Positions 33,355 through 50,249 of a DNA stretch of 64,000 nt are shown one piece after another; the first letter of the stretch is position 1, and the number at the start of each line of letters is the position of its first letter. The notes below the pieces were generated by a model, which was given only the letters and a program-made list of their open reading frames with translations, was not told the origin of the DNA and searched no databases. The DNA comes from Planoprotostelium fungivorum (Eukaryota > Evosea > Variosea > Cavosteliida > Cavosteliaceae). Where the stretch lies: contig MDYQ01000132.1 of NCBI GenBank assembly GCA_003024175.1, forward strand, positions 1-64,000. The letters run 5' to 3'. The position numbers were made by a program, and so were the translations under genes.

Positions 33355-34818
33355 ATGCAACGACTCACGAGACAACTGTCGACCTCCATCTCATCAGCCA
33401 CCAGGTCACGAGGAATAACGAGTAATGGTCTAAACATACCAATTCCTGTTAGAAGTTGCGTCCCCGTCAGACACTCCAGTATGCTCGTTTTCGACAGAAA
33501 GGCCAAGACGATACAGAAGGACAGATCTTCAGCGACCAATGCATTCGATTTCATTCGAGAAGAGGTGGAATCTTCCTCACATCGCCTTCTGCTTCTGACA
33601 TTGTCAGATCGGTGAGAGATTGACTGAGAGATTGGAAGATCTCTCGAGACACAAACTGCCCACCGTCTTAGACCTGGGCAGCGGCTCAGGACTAATGGCA
33701 AAACACCTTCAGGTGCGATCTCCTTGCCCAACATCACCATTTACATCCTCTTTGTAAGATCACCGCTGATTACGATGAAGGACACAAGAATCGAGATGCA
33801 GACACTCTACCAATTGGAAACTTCAGAAGCACTTCTGAACCGAGACGCTCACCTTGACGAAGCGGTGAACAACTCCACAAAAGAAGACACATTCGACATT
33901 CTAAATGCTCATCACATCACATACATCTCAACGTTCATCACTCGAAATTGAAATGTTCTTCAGTTGAGGGTCAAACCACAGAGGATCGTCGGTGATGAAG
34001 AGTTCATCCCGTTCGCACCTGCATCGATGGATTTGGTCATCAGTAATCTCAGTTTACACTGGGTGAATGACTTACCGGGCACATTCGAACAAGTGAGTGT
34101 TCCATCATCACCGACATCATCGGGGTCTTCTCTCCATCACACATCTCGCCATGCATCGTGAGCGACGACGATGAGCTCAACTCCAAAGGTGTGCAAAGTT
34201 CTAAGGCCAGACGGTCTCTTCTTAGCTGCCATGTTGGGTGGCAGTACCCTGCAAGAGCTACGCTCCGCTTTCACTCTGGCCGAAATGGAACGAGAAGGAG
34301 GTGATGTCGTCGATCATCTTCATCGTTGACACCAGCCGCAGGTCTATCACCTCACATCTCTCCATTTGCAAATATCAGTGACATTGGAAATCTCTTAGGA
34401 AGAGCCAAATTCGCCCTCACAACTGGTGATCGAAACCCATCACGTGCATCATCTGACGTCATCCTCTACAGTGGACACGGAGATGATCTCGGTCAATTTC
34501 GCCGATCCTTTCATACTGATGAGGGATCTTCAAGGCATGGGGGAGAGTAACGTCTCATTACAAAGGAGGGAGTTCACATCGAAGGACACGTTCATGTCGG
34601 CCGCCTCCATCTATCAATCTCTCTATGCCAATCCAGATGGTTCGGTTCCTGCAACCTTTCAAGTGAGATCCGATCGAAGATGGAAGATGGCACTGACGTA
34701 TGATTTCAAGATCATCTATCTCATCGGTTGGAGTCCCGATGCCAGCCAGCAGCAACCAAAGAAGAGAGGTACTGCCTCTGTGTCTCTGACATCCTTGGGA
34801 GAAGGACAGACGCTGTAA
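33355..34818 (+). CDS. NDUFAF5: NDUFAF5-like complex I assembly factor (SAM-dependent fold)
   Basis: In other eukaryotes NDUFAF5 hydroxylates an Arg of the NDUFS7 subunit during early complex I assembly in the mitochondrial matrix. The N-terminus [17 protein letters not shown] looks like a mitochondrial presequence. Then [16 protein letters not shown], the SAM loop [16 protein letters not shown], the hallmark [40 protein letters not shown], and later [20 protein letters not shown] and [20 protein letters not shown]. It ends GEGQTL. Block order and length match the family throughout. About eight exons. Confidence 0.93.
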
Positions 34819-34893
34819 CAATAAAAGTTGGAAATGATTATGCTGCCATGGTAACCCGTGCTGTAGCCTGATGCCAATTCTGTCCTCGAGCTG

Positions 34894-36975
34894 ATGAGCT
34901 CTCCTCCTTCACCTTTGATACCAGACATTCAGGTGAAGTGGTCGAGTTGAACGATCACTGTCTAAAAGAGCATTAGAGCTCTGCGTCCGTGTATCGTGCG
35001 GTCACATTCAACGAAAAGTCTCAGGCGAATCTTGTCAAGCAGAGGAAGGCTAATCTACAGTGAGAATAGCTGCTGTGAGACGGCTGATGATAACAGGTGT
35101 GAGACGCACCAACATGGAACAAAATTCTTAACGGCTGTCATTCTCGATGATGTGAAGAGGGCGGAGGAGTTATTGGTGAAAGCCGAGAGAATCGGACAGG
35201 TTCGAAACATCATCACATCCGATCGATTAACGTCGATAGAATCTCTTGACTGCGAGAGATACAGACACCGGCGACTCAGCATTGCATATCGCGTGCGAGT
35301 ATTCTGCACTAGATTGTTTCGACCTCTTGATTAAGAAAGGTGCCGATGCAACGTGAGCTCTTCCATCTCTTCAGACCTGACACCCATCTCTTGAGACCTC
35401 GTTATCAGACTCGTCCAACTGACCTTGGTTAACCGCCGTGATAGATCGTCTAATGAAGCCGGCAACACCCCGCTTCATCTGGCGGCACGAAAGAGCAATC
35501 TCAACGTGGTGAAGAAATTGCTCGCAGTAGGAGCGAATATCAACAAGTTGAACAAAGAAGAGAGGTGAGATATACGTCTCGTCCCTATCCATGACGAACC
35601 ATACAGGACACCTTTCTATTATGCCATCTGGCTTCAAGACGATCTCATGTTCGAGACCTTATTGCATGGAATGGTCAACGTCAATCGACAGGTGAAGCGC
35701 ACAGACATACATGTGTTTTATCAATCGTTTCGATTCTGGAACGGATGATAGATTGATCCGAGGCAGGTTTCTAAAGGGTACACCCCTCTCCATGAGGCTT
35801 GTAAGCAGGGATACAGTCGAGCTGTAGAGATGCTCATTCTCCGTGGTGCCGACATCAACTCACTTCATCCCACATCGTGAGTCCATGATGGAAGATGATG
35901 ACGTTGATGACACGCTGCATAGAAAAAATACACCATTACATCTCGCTTGCATATCAGGTTCGGAGAGCTCCGTGGCTACCCTCTTGTTGGCAGGTGCAAA
36001 GCAAGAAGTACGTTAAATTCGAACCTACAAATCAATCTGACCGAATGGAGGTAGCGAATGTCAAAGGAGCTACGCCGTTTCAGCTGGCACACCAGTCCAA
36101 ATACATTGGCATCACCGACATCATGCAGCGACATCAGTGAGCGGTGTGATGAGATGTTTGTTGACGATTTTTAGACGAGAGGATGAAGATCGAAAGAAGA
36201 GGATTCTGAACGATGCAGACACGGAATCATCAGACAGCGATGAAGAGATGTGAGAGGCACCGTTACCACAATTGGCTGATGTACATTTGCAGAGCTCATA
36301 AGCTCCCCACATTATCTAGATCTCTTCCCAGCTCTCCCATCATGAAAGAGGCAACCACCACGCGTGAGTGTCTCACCTTCAAATGACGTCATCTGATGCA
36401 TGATGTTGATGATGGAGCAGTCAAGACACTGAGGGCGGACAAGGTTTATCTGGAATCCCAATTATCCCGCGTTAACACACAAAGGAAGCAAGCTATAGAA
36501 CAGGGCAAATTATCAACAGCTCGCATGCTGACCGATCTGGTGAGATCAACCTTCCATTCCGGAGTATTTCTTCATTGAAACACCACAGGCCCACCGGACA
36601 GAAGATCGCATCTTCATGGTGGAAGAGAATCTGTTGGCCTTAGAAGATGAGTCGCTCCACCTCCGAGAGCAACATCTCCGCCAGCTCATGTCGTTTCATC
36701 AACAGAAAAAGCCCGTTCAGCCCACCGAGCTCGGTCCTCGGACCGCCAAGTTGCAGTTCATCAAGATGCTCAATCTCATGTCCTCATCTGCACCTAACCT
36801 CAAAGACATCGAAGAAGGGAAGCCGTCCTCCCACATCATCTCGCCGCGGAAGATCTTGATACCCGACGAGCCCACGGTGAAGCCAGTCAACCGCATGCAA
36901 CGCAGCTACACTTCCGGTGGCGAAAAGAGCTCGGGCCTCGCGAAGAAAGAGGTCAAGTTCGCGCAGGAGCAGTAG
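34894..36975 (+). CDS. Ankyrin-repeat protein with C-terminal coiled coil
   Basis: From MSSPPSPLIPDIQ, exons join to KFLTAVILDDVKRAEELLVK and then ankyrin repeats: GNTPLHLAARKSNLNVVKKL, GYTPLHEACKQGYSRAVEML, NTPLHLACISGSESSVATLL, ATPFQLAHQSKYIGITDIM. These TPLHxA units (about six) are canonical, unlike the F-box family repeats. The C-terminal third is charged and helical (DRKKRILNDADTESSDSDEE; EENLLALEDESLHLREQHLR), then basic/Ser-rich to KKEVKFAQEQ. Likely a cytosolic scaffold; partner unknown. The splice CTACA/gtgag ... acag/GTGTGAG restores the frame and supports the start. Confidence 0.8.
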
Positions 36976-37320
36976 TAGCAGCGGATGCGTATAGAGGATG
37001 GATGGATAGAAGATATTCGGCTGTCGGAATAGATGTCCCGGGGGAATACAAAAGTGAATTGAAAACCGGTGTTCCTCATTCTTATTCATCGGGCCCCATT
37101 ACACAGAGCAGGACAGAGCTGTTTTAGATACAAAGAGTAAGACAGTGGTGACTAATAAGAGTTCCTCTTCCCGGAGGTGAAGTGATCTGCATGTCATCCA
37201 GAGGAAACATTCCATAGATGGGAATGGACTATAAACAAAACATAATCACTAAAACAACGATAGACGCTCGTGAACGCCGACTGAATAGAAATATGAACGC
37301 TACAAACAACATCTGGAGAA

Positions 37321-38180
37321 ATGTCGAGTCCCCATCTGCATGGCCCGAGGCTAGACAGGTCAGGAATCCACACATTAACACTTGAAATCGATTCCGCCTG
37401 CACGATACAGTTACAATGTCTGAAAAATGCACAGATTGAGACTTCCAAATCGGCCACTCTCGTGAAACCTTCTCCTATCTGGGTCACCCCCATCTCTGAG
37501 ACAAGTGCACCCCTAGAGACTAATGTCTTCAAGAAATCATGCTCGAAGATATTTGGAAGGAAGGCAAAGACATCTCCAATTAAGCCCCCTCGCGAGGTAA
37601 GACTTTATCTTTTTCTCCAACATCTTCTGATTCCTCCATAGCAGCAGCAGCCCAGTCGTACACCATCTCCCAGAGGTAGTCCATTGGGCGATCTATCCCC
37701 TCGCGAGGAGGATAGAGGCGTCATCGTAGAAGAGGAACTGTCCAGACAGAACCTATACAAGACCGAGTTGTGCCGCTCATTCCAAGAGACCGGCAGCTGC
37801 CGCTATGGACACAAGTGCCAGTTCGCTCATGGTGCTCACGAACTCAGACCTGTCCTCCGCCATCCCAAGTACAAGACTGAGATCTGCAAGTCTTTCACGG
37901 CCACAGGCAGCTGCACGTACGGAAACCGCTGTCGATTCATTCATCAGTTTGATTCCAAGTGAGTCGTGTTTTCATCGTCCACTCTTCTCGACTTTGAAGA
38001 TGACACGATGATGGTGGAACTCACCTCTTTATCAGGATGGAGGGTTCCTCTCCCGAGTGGTCTACCTCTTGGATGAAAGGACCTGATGGAAATGGTTTGT
38101 ATAGCGAAGACCTTGATGATGGAGATGACCTTCTGGCTGGTATCTCCAGGCTCTCTGTCTTCCAACAGCTGGCCAACTGA
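37321..38180 (+). CDS. Tandem CCCH zinc-finger protein (TTP/ZFP36 type)
   Basis: Binds AU-rich elements in mRNA 3' ends and promotes decay in the TTP family. The two fingers are [20 protein letters not shown] with CQFAH, and [20 protein letters not shown] with CRFIH. Both fit C-x8-C-x5-C-x3-H, carry the (R/K)YKTEL-type lead and are spaced as in TTP. The N-terminal 90 residues are Thr/Ser-rich with a Q-Q-Q-P-S-R-T-P linker; the C-terminus ends LSVFQQLAN. Three exons. The start at 37321 is the first ATG in the open frame; an upstream exon is not excluded. Confidence 0.9.
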
Positions 38181-38414
38181 AGTTTGGACGGCATATTTAT
38201 TTCTCAAACATAATGAACGTTACTGTCGACGTGCATCTCTCTTCTTATCAAATCATCATGAATTGTCGGTGTGATGGCGATGAGAGGGTGTCTCTCGTGG
38301 GATATTGCCCAAATGTCTTGAAGGGTGATGTTGGATGGAGTGCATTGAGATGGACTGGTGAGCGAACACACGGGGCACCGTGCCCGCGAAAAAGAGGAAG
38401 AAATGTTCAACTGT

Positions 38415-38798
38415 TTATCTATTTCTCGTGTGGAGTCGCATGGTTTCGTAGAAGCTCTTCGATGCAGCATCCAATTTGATAGAGAAGACCTCTGGATCGG
38501 AATATGGGTGATTATTCGTAATATACTTGATGAGAGGTTTGACTAGAGTGACCCTCGTCTTATAAATCAAGATGCACTCCTCTGACTTCTCTATCGACCC
38601 TTGAAAGAAGAAACTTGATTCCACCCCTCGAAGTCGATTGACTGCCCCACATAAGCCCGAAGTGAGTGGCTCGTTCACTAATTTGTCTACCACATCATCT
38701 TCTGATGGACAATTGATCCATACCAGTGCACAATCAATTGGTTTTCCCGTTGCATCCTCTACGCTATCTCCTCCGTTGTGTGCCTCTCCGTCAGACAT
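38415..38798 (-). CDS. CutA-like divalent-cation tolerance protein
   Basis: A single-exon protein of 127 residues. CALVWINCPSEDDVVDKLVN, LCGAVNRLRGVESSFFFQGS, then IYKTRVTLVKPLIKYITNNH and PYSDPEVFSIKLDAASKSF follow the trimeric CutA fold: the usual CVNxxPGVxSxYxWxGK becomes GAVNRLRGVESSFFFQG. The extra 20 N-terminal residues are acidic. CutA was named for copper tolerance in E. coli; its role in eukaryotes is unsettled. Confidence 0.85.
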   Translation of the reverse strand: MSDGEAHNGGDSVEDATGKPIDCALVWINCPSEDDVVDKLVNEPLTSGLCGAVNRLRGVESSFFFQGSIEKSEECILIYKTRVTLVKPLIKYITNNHPYSDPEVFSIKLDAASKSFYETMRLHTRNR

Positions 38799-39293
38799 GT
38801 CCCCTGTGTTGGTTCTTCTTCACTGGCGAGAGATCACATGCTCTCTTGTGCGTACGTATTTGTGTTTTTCGGCGAAATCTAGATATAGCCGGAAGATCGC
38901 TGGCAGGCTGGGCACTTCCTCAGCTATAGTTTGTGAATGGTGAGGGGTATCAATACACTGTCCAGCTGCAAGCATCGTCTCATCAGCCTCTCCTTTGCAT
39001 CATCGTGTGTTCTGAGGCAGAGAGGGAAAAGAGGGACCTGAGCCGTGGTAGATCTATCAATGAATAGGCTGTTGGTATGGAGAGGTGGCAGGAGCGAGAT
39101 AGACGAGAATCACAATGAACAGAACAGAATGACGAGACCACCTCAAGGGGCGATAAGTGTCGATATTTCGGTCAAACATAGATAGCACGTGCAGCCATGG
39201 AGACCGATGGATGAAATGAATGAAAAAAGTGAAGAGCAAAAAAGATTGTAGACCCTACGTAATTGCAAGGGATGCGATCACATCCCCATCATC
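38799..39293. promoter_or_regulatory. Divergent region between CutA and IleRS
   Basis: No gene recognised. It should contain the promoters of both flanking genes. Confidence 0.4.
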
Positions 39294-44347
<5,054 letters not shown>

Positions 44348-44659
44348 AAACTGAATCCGTCTCCATCGTGTTGCCGCCGAGCCATAAGCAAGTGACAAGA
44401 GAGAACGAGAGTCTCCAGGTGTATTATACGGTTCTAATTGTTCTGAAACTTTATTCTTAAGGTGTCCTTACGTTTGATTGAGATCAAACGAGCGCCGTCT
44501 CATTCTGCAGAAGGGAGGGAATTTAACATCTTTCCGTTACATCGCGATTGTTACCGCACAGTTTACCGTAGATTACCGTGACGACAGACACCGACCTTCC
44601 AACTGCTCTCTGGCATTATTTCGGCCACCTCCTTCAGCCAGCATGCAGCAGCTGTACGT
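44348..44659. other. Intergenic, no gene recognised
   Basis: Downstream of IleRS. A frame from 44478 runs into the Cys-rich-gene relic and is not convincing as a gene. Confidence 0.4.
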
Positions 44660-44770
44660 ACGAGAGAGAGTTACAGCTCTGAATGATATTGCAGCACGTT
44701 TGACCCAGAGCTAAACCTTGTGTGCCACCGATGCTAAGGCTGGGAACGCTGTAACACTTGATTTGTCACG
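44660..44770 (-). pseudogene. Fragment of the Cys-rich surface protein gene
   Basis: On the minus strand this matches about 25318-25428 of the gene at 24737-25654: GTGTTACAGCGTTCCCA, the CAGGTTTAGCTCTGGGT region and the CAGAGCTGTAACTC region align with scattered substitutions. Flanks do not match. A small dispersed copy of a host gene segment, about 19 kb from its source. Confidence 0.8.
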
Positions 44771-44964
44771 GTGGGAGCTGATACCAAATGGTAGAGTTGC
44801 ACGAGAGAAGTAAATAAAATCAACACAGAATAAAATCGCGTATAAAATCTCTTCCCCACCAGACAGGGAATACAGAGTTTCCACCTTCTATAAGTTTGTA
44901 AAATGGGAATGTAACACACCCTCTCGCCCAAAACGAATTCCGCTCACAATTCACACATCCACCA

Positions 44965-45853
44965 ATGCTGCACATCACACCGATTCGGCTGTGTCTAAGG
45001 AACACACCGAAACTCTCCACCATCTCCCCACGTGTACTCTCTAGACAATGTATTCCAGCACATCAGATCCGATTCAATCCATTAAAGAGCATCTCCCTCC
45101 CATCTTTCACGCCCACGTCACTATCAGTCAGATCTCTCGCCACATCCATCATTACAGAGGTACCAAAGCCCCCTCAACAAGATCCACTCTTCTCTTGGGA
45201 GGAGCTGTTAGAGATTGTAAAGAAGGGAGAGTTGAATCGTTTGAGGAGAACCGATGAAGCGACCCGTTATTATTTACAATTCGTCGAGAACATCAAAAGC
45301 AAGTATGGCTCCATCGAGAGGTGATGTGATCGTCCTTCTCTTCCATCTTTTCGGCTCAACGTATACAGATTCGTCTTAGACGTCAAATTAGAGTGGAATA
45401 TACCCGTCGACTCGATGGACATCACACCGTCTTCACAGTTTTCCAGCATTGGACACCCATCACAGTCCAAGATGATGAAGAACGATTTCCCATACGCTCT
45501 TCCTCACGATGTTGAACATTGGGTTCTGTGGTCTAGGCTCCCCTTCTTACCTCCATTCAGAGAAGATGAAGATGAGCACGTCACTCGCTCACGCAGCCGA
45601 GGTATGTGCATGTCTACACCTTTGGACGATGATGATGATGACGGCGGTTGACTCACATCTTCCAGGTCTGAGCGGCATCACTGGTACACATGTGCCAGAA
45701 GAGAACCACACCGCAGCTGCAGGAGAGATCAGAAGGTTTGTGTCGACTCAGTGGCCGGAAGAATCGTACACTTGTGCTTGGCTGTTGAATCCTCCTGCTC
45801 TTCAATCTGTCAGAGGTGTGAGTCACTTCCACATGTTTGTCAAGAGAAAGTGA
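44965..45853 (+). CDS. DUF3605-like protein
   Basis: The N-terminal 60 residues are Arg/Ser-rich, possibly a presequence. Then DPLFSWEELLEIVKKGELNR and YYLQFVENIKSKYGSIERFV, NDFPYALPHDVEHWVLWSRL, and after an intron with simple GATGATG sequence, CAWLLNPPALQSVRGVSHFH to a stop at 45853. The combination of NDFPYA, EHWVLWS, and NPP-LQS-xGV-H-H matches a family best known from fungi (DUF3605) with no assigned function. Three exons. A conserved EHWxLW...H set may form an active or binding site. Confidence 0.75.
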
Positions 45854-46000
45854 AATAAAAACGAAATCGAATGACAATGAGCTCATCACATCACAAAGAC
45901 ACCTCATCTTGTCGTATGTTCTTCTACGTCTTCACTTGACATCATGTATCTTTATCTCTCGTGTGAATACGAAGCGAGATCCAGAGTTTTATCTTCATCA

Positions 46001-49000
46001 TTAACCCAACAAGGGTGATCCGCCCAAAGCCAAACTACCTCTTCCATTGTTCGACTTCATGGCTTCCCTCCCCAGACGACTCAACTCCATGAACGTTGGC
46101 CTCTCCTTTGGATTTGTCTGCAAGCTGAAGGAACGTTAGACATCCTACTCTGAATGAACTTCTCTCACCTCAATTTGACGAAATATTCCATCTGTCTGGA
46201 TGTGACGTCGTCGCTGTATTTTGTGAAGGACACTTCTGTTAAAGGTGAACACTTGATTTCAGGGTGGAACAAGAGGACGATGCTGTACCTGATGGATAGA
46301 CTCTCTTCTCCATGATCTGTAAGGCTAAGATACCAAAAGCCCACACTTGAGATGCTTCTGTTGCCGATCCATCTCTTCTCTCGGGTGCCTGATTCGTGCG
46401 TGAGAAAAAATGAAGGTTAAGAATTCAAACATACCAAGTAGAGGGCAGGTGGTGTCAGGTGTGTTCTAAAGTCCCACAGCTTCAGTAAGATGCCCTTGTC
46501 GCTCGACTGCACGATGACTTTCTCGGCCGTCAGGATATTTCCTTTCGTTCCCATTTCAACGAGATGTGCCATGACGTTAGCCAGTTGGATGACACTGTCG
46601 ATGTCAGTTTGATGATCGTGATGATGAGATGTTGATGATGATGATGCGATGGATGATCCGATGAGCTCACGCTTGTTTTGCCATGTCGTGGTCATACTTT
46701 CCCTCTTCGATCCAACGGTATAGCGTGACTCCAGGGATGTAAGTGCTCACGAAATAGGTATCACCATTGACGTAATTCCAACGACCGAGATATTGAACGA
46801 TGTTGATGTGTCTTATCCTCTGTTCGTTCCATTCAATCTCCGTCGTCTTATGCAAGAAATAAAATAGATTAAAATGGATAATTACCTGGAGGACGAGATC
46901 TGTCTGACCATCTAACGCTTTTCGAGTTAAGACAACATCAGCCATCTGTTCTTCATTTAGCGATCCTGTTCTCGTGTTTCTCTCAGACTTCACCTGAAAT
47001 TTTGCTCTCTGACATCTGGATGACATGTGTATGTCTGTCTCACATGTCAGTATGTCTCCGATTTTCCCGCCAAAATCGTCTCACCCATCAACTCGATGTG
47101 CTCCGTTGGGATGAATTGATCTCCTTCTGCTCCCATCTCTAAGACCCATTCCTCCGTGTGCGTCTTTCTAGCCTTCCTCTTTCTCATGACGATGATGAGA
47201 GCGCTCATCACCGTCATGACGATGAAGCCGCCGGCACCGATGACCGCCCCTGCCACCTCGTCACGTACCGTACGTACGGTCTCACTCACACTTCCAGATG
47301 CCATCGGTCGATTTCTCTTGTGAAGCACCGACTATACCATCTTCTCTTGTAGTTCTCTGCAGTGTGAAGCTGGTGAGGTGATCGCACAGACAAGTGACAG
47401 GCTGACGCGTGACGTCTGTCTGACAGCCTTCCGGTCTCCATAGTGACTGGGATTTGTCCCACCACACGCATTTGAGTTCTTCTCCATCTACAACGTTGTA
47501 GTTCATGCCGATCGAGATGGGTGACGGTGTGTCTCTGATGGAAATTTCCGTGGAATTTTCGGACAATACGGACAAGGAGATGATGTCGGTGTGACTTTGT
47601 CGAGTGAGTCACGTGACCACAGTCATCCTCTCACCTGGAGGCGTCGACTTTGACAAAAGGATTGAAGTTGTAGATGGACAGAACAACGACACTGTTGTTC
47701 GGTAGATTTTGAGTCACATCCGCGGGTATGATAGAGGTCGTGTTGCTGTCGATTATATTCAATCTCGCGTCCCTTCCGTTGTAGATCTATATTCGTCAGT
47801 GGAGAATTCATTAGAATGAAACCCACAGGAGAGGCTGCGACGGTCACGTTCGCAGATCGCAAGAGGATGGAGGAATTTCTCATGTTTGCGAATGCGATTC
47901 GCAGGATGAGTTCGTCGATCTTTTCGGGGCACACGGTCCCAAAAATTGAAACCCCGCTCAACTGTGGAGTCCCATCAAAAAAAGATTAAAATGATTTAAA
48001 TTCGAGTACGATGAGACGAAATCTCACCGATGTGACATTGTAGTCTCTGAACAATCGTTCACAATCGACTGATGTGTTGGAAGCGTCAATTGTGGATGTG
48101 GAAGACATCGATGTTGATGTGGAGGCCGATGTGGATGTAGAAGTCGATGTCGATGGATCAGCAGTCGTCGATGCGTTAGACGTTGTGACGAGGGAAGAGG
48201 ATCCGAATGTTGATGTGGACTCCGTTGTAGATGAGGTAGAAGATGTCGATTCCGCAGTAGATGTTGTCTCAGAAGTAGATGATGTGTTGAACGTGGATGT
48301 GGTCGATGCCGTTGTAGCTGAGAGATCATCGGTGGTGGATGTCGTCGATGAAGTTGATGTCGTTGATTCAGTTGATGTCGTTGATTCCGTTGATGTCGTT
48401 GATTCCGTTGATGAAGTTGATTCCATTGATTCAGTTGATGTCGTTGATTCCGTTGATGTCGTTGATGAAGTTGATGAAGTTGATGTCGTTGGTTCCGTTG
48501 ATGAAGTCGATGTCGTTGGTTCCGTTGATGATGTGGTCGATGTGGATGTGGATGATGTCGTAGGTGAAGTGGATGAGGTCGTGATGGATGATGTCGTCGA
48601 TGGCATCGTAGATGACGTGGTCGATGTCGATGAAGTGGACGATGTTGTTGATGACGTGTAAGGTATCGACGATGTGGTAGGAGGTATGAATCCACCTAAT
48701 CAAATCAATATCCTTCACATCGATGTCGATGGAATGATGATTGTGCTGATGAATGATATCTCACTGTACGATATGGTTCCGTAGCCGATGATGCCGCTGT
48801 CACATCCTGATGTGACTCTCAATGTAGATGTTGCACTCGGATTCAAACAAGCTGGAGCCGTGAAAGTGATCGACGTTCGATTGATGAAAGATATGACGCA
48901 AGAGGTGCCGTCTACAACGACGGTCGGATTACCACTGAAAAATTTCAATGAAATTTCCGTGAAATGTCTTCGAATATTACCCCCAGTAACGACCGACGAG

Positions 49001-50249
49001 AGTGACTGGACCTCCGGAGGGAGGAAGGATGTTGCTGACGATGCTGAAATTGGGAGTGTAGCAGACACAAGTGGCACCACATTTGTTAGCGGCCCAGCTT
49101 GGAATGGGACAAGCGAAGCGAGGACCGGGTGCCGATCGTCTACAACGCAGAATCAGTCCATGGTGTCAACATGCGACATCGACATCACCCTGTAGAACTC
49201 ATGCGACAGACGGCTCCACTCATGAGAGGCGATGGACGGTTGATGTCTTCGAACTCGTCGAACTTGTTACCGGTGATGTCTAAAGACGTGAGGCTCGTGG
49301 GGCTCACGTTGGCGGGAAATACACCTTGTATTCTATTTCCCGGCTCGTAAGAGGCAAAGTCACCCTCTAAGACTTGATAGCCGAGACTGATGTTGGTTAA
49401 TGACGGTTGCGTCCATATACCGAGAGGTATAGAAGTCAATTGGTTGCATTCTGCCTGTGGAGTGGATCAGATGGAGGATGGGAGATGGTCTTGATGAGAT
49501 GATTCACCCTCAATGTGACGAGCGATCTCGCGTTGATGATGTCATTTGGGATCGAGGTGAAGTTGTTACGGAAGATGAAGAGGCGAGTGAGCTGAGAGAG
49601 TTGTCCGACGCCGCTGTATGGAGAGTTCCAGCCGCTCAATTGGTTGTACTGTATGTCCAACTGGCGATCTGTCAATCAATGTAAACCGATCGTTCACCTC
49701 CTCACCGTAATTAGATTGACGAGACCGGAGAGGTCTGGAACGGCTCCAGTGAATTCATTGTAGCTCAATGTGAGGTACTGTAGATTCACCATCTTGTTTA
49801 GACTCGATGGGATGGATCCATATAAACCTGATGGACATCAGATCGATCGAAGAAATCGTTTCATCTTGCAGTGAAAATCGTTCACCTCTATTTCCTGCCT
49901 GAGCGGAATTTTGGGTGATGGTAAGCGTCTTAACGTAGTACAGGTTAGATCCGAAACTATCATTCATAGTCCCGACGAGGTTGTTAGACTGCAGAACGAC
50001 CGAGATGATGTTACCAAAGAAGTCACAGGTGACTCCTGATGCTGGACATGCCAGCAGAGGATTATACCAACCGAGTGAGCTCGACCAGCTATAACCTGAG
50101 AGGATCAGAATGAAGAACCATCTTGTACCTTCATCACCTCCCGCACTATTGTACAAACCAATGAGATCCTGTTTCTGCGTGATAGGGAGCTGCGCTTGAA
50201 CTGTCAACAGGCATCCCATCCACAGACACATATAGAGGATCGCATGCAT
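46001..50249 (-). CDS. LRR-TIG-mucin-GPS receptor with pseudokinase domain
   Basis: From ATG 50249: signal peptide MHAILYMCLWMGCLLTVQAQ; a plant-like LRR cap (CPASGVTCDFFGNIISVVLQ); leucine-rich repeats (LTRLFIFRNNFTSIPNDI, LTSLDITGNKFDEF); a TIG/IPT-like part (FINRTSITFTAPACLNPSAT); a Ser/Thr-rich run (48040-48640); a GPS motif CVWWDKSQSLWRPEGC with VTCLCDHLTSFTL; a membrane span VIGAGGFIVMTVMSALIIVM with a basic stop; then a kinase fold: ADVVLTRKAL, HINIVQYLGRWNYVNGDTYF, TYIPGVTLYRWIEEG, APERRDGSATEASQVWAFGI, NPKERPTFMELSRL, end GGSPLLG. The catalytic HRDLxxxN reads KGNILTAEK and DFG reads DFR, so catalysis is unlikely. The joint after the membrane segment (about 46980-47090) is not certain. 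Probably a cell-surface sensor. Confidence 0.82.
48040..48640 (-). repeat. Coding tandem repeat, Ser/Thr-rich stalk
   Basis: A degenerate repeat of a 15-base unit like GTTGATTCCGTTGATGTC (plus strand, best at 48340-48560). In the receptor's frame it codes for TSTESTTSTE-like residues, a likely heavily O-glycosylated stalk. Other frames encode VDVVDS or repeated His/Arg runs and are shadows. Confidence 0.85.

Noticed and set aside
48074-48661. Plus-strand open frame of repeated Val-Asp-Val-Val-Asp-Ser
   Set aside because: Shadow of the tandem repeat in the receptor stalk; the minus-strand Ser/Thr frame joins real exons on both sides.
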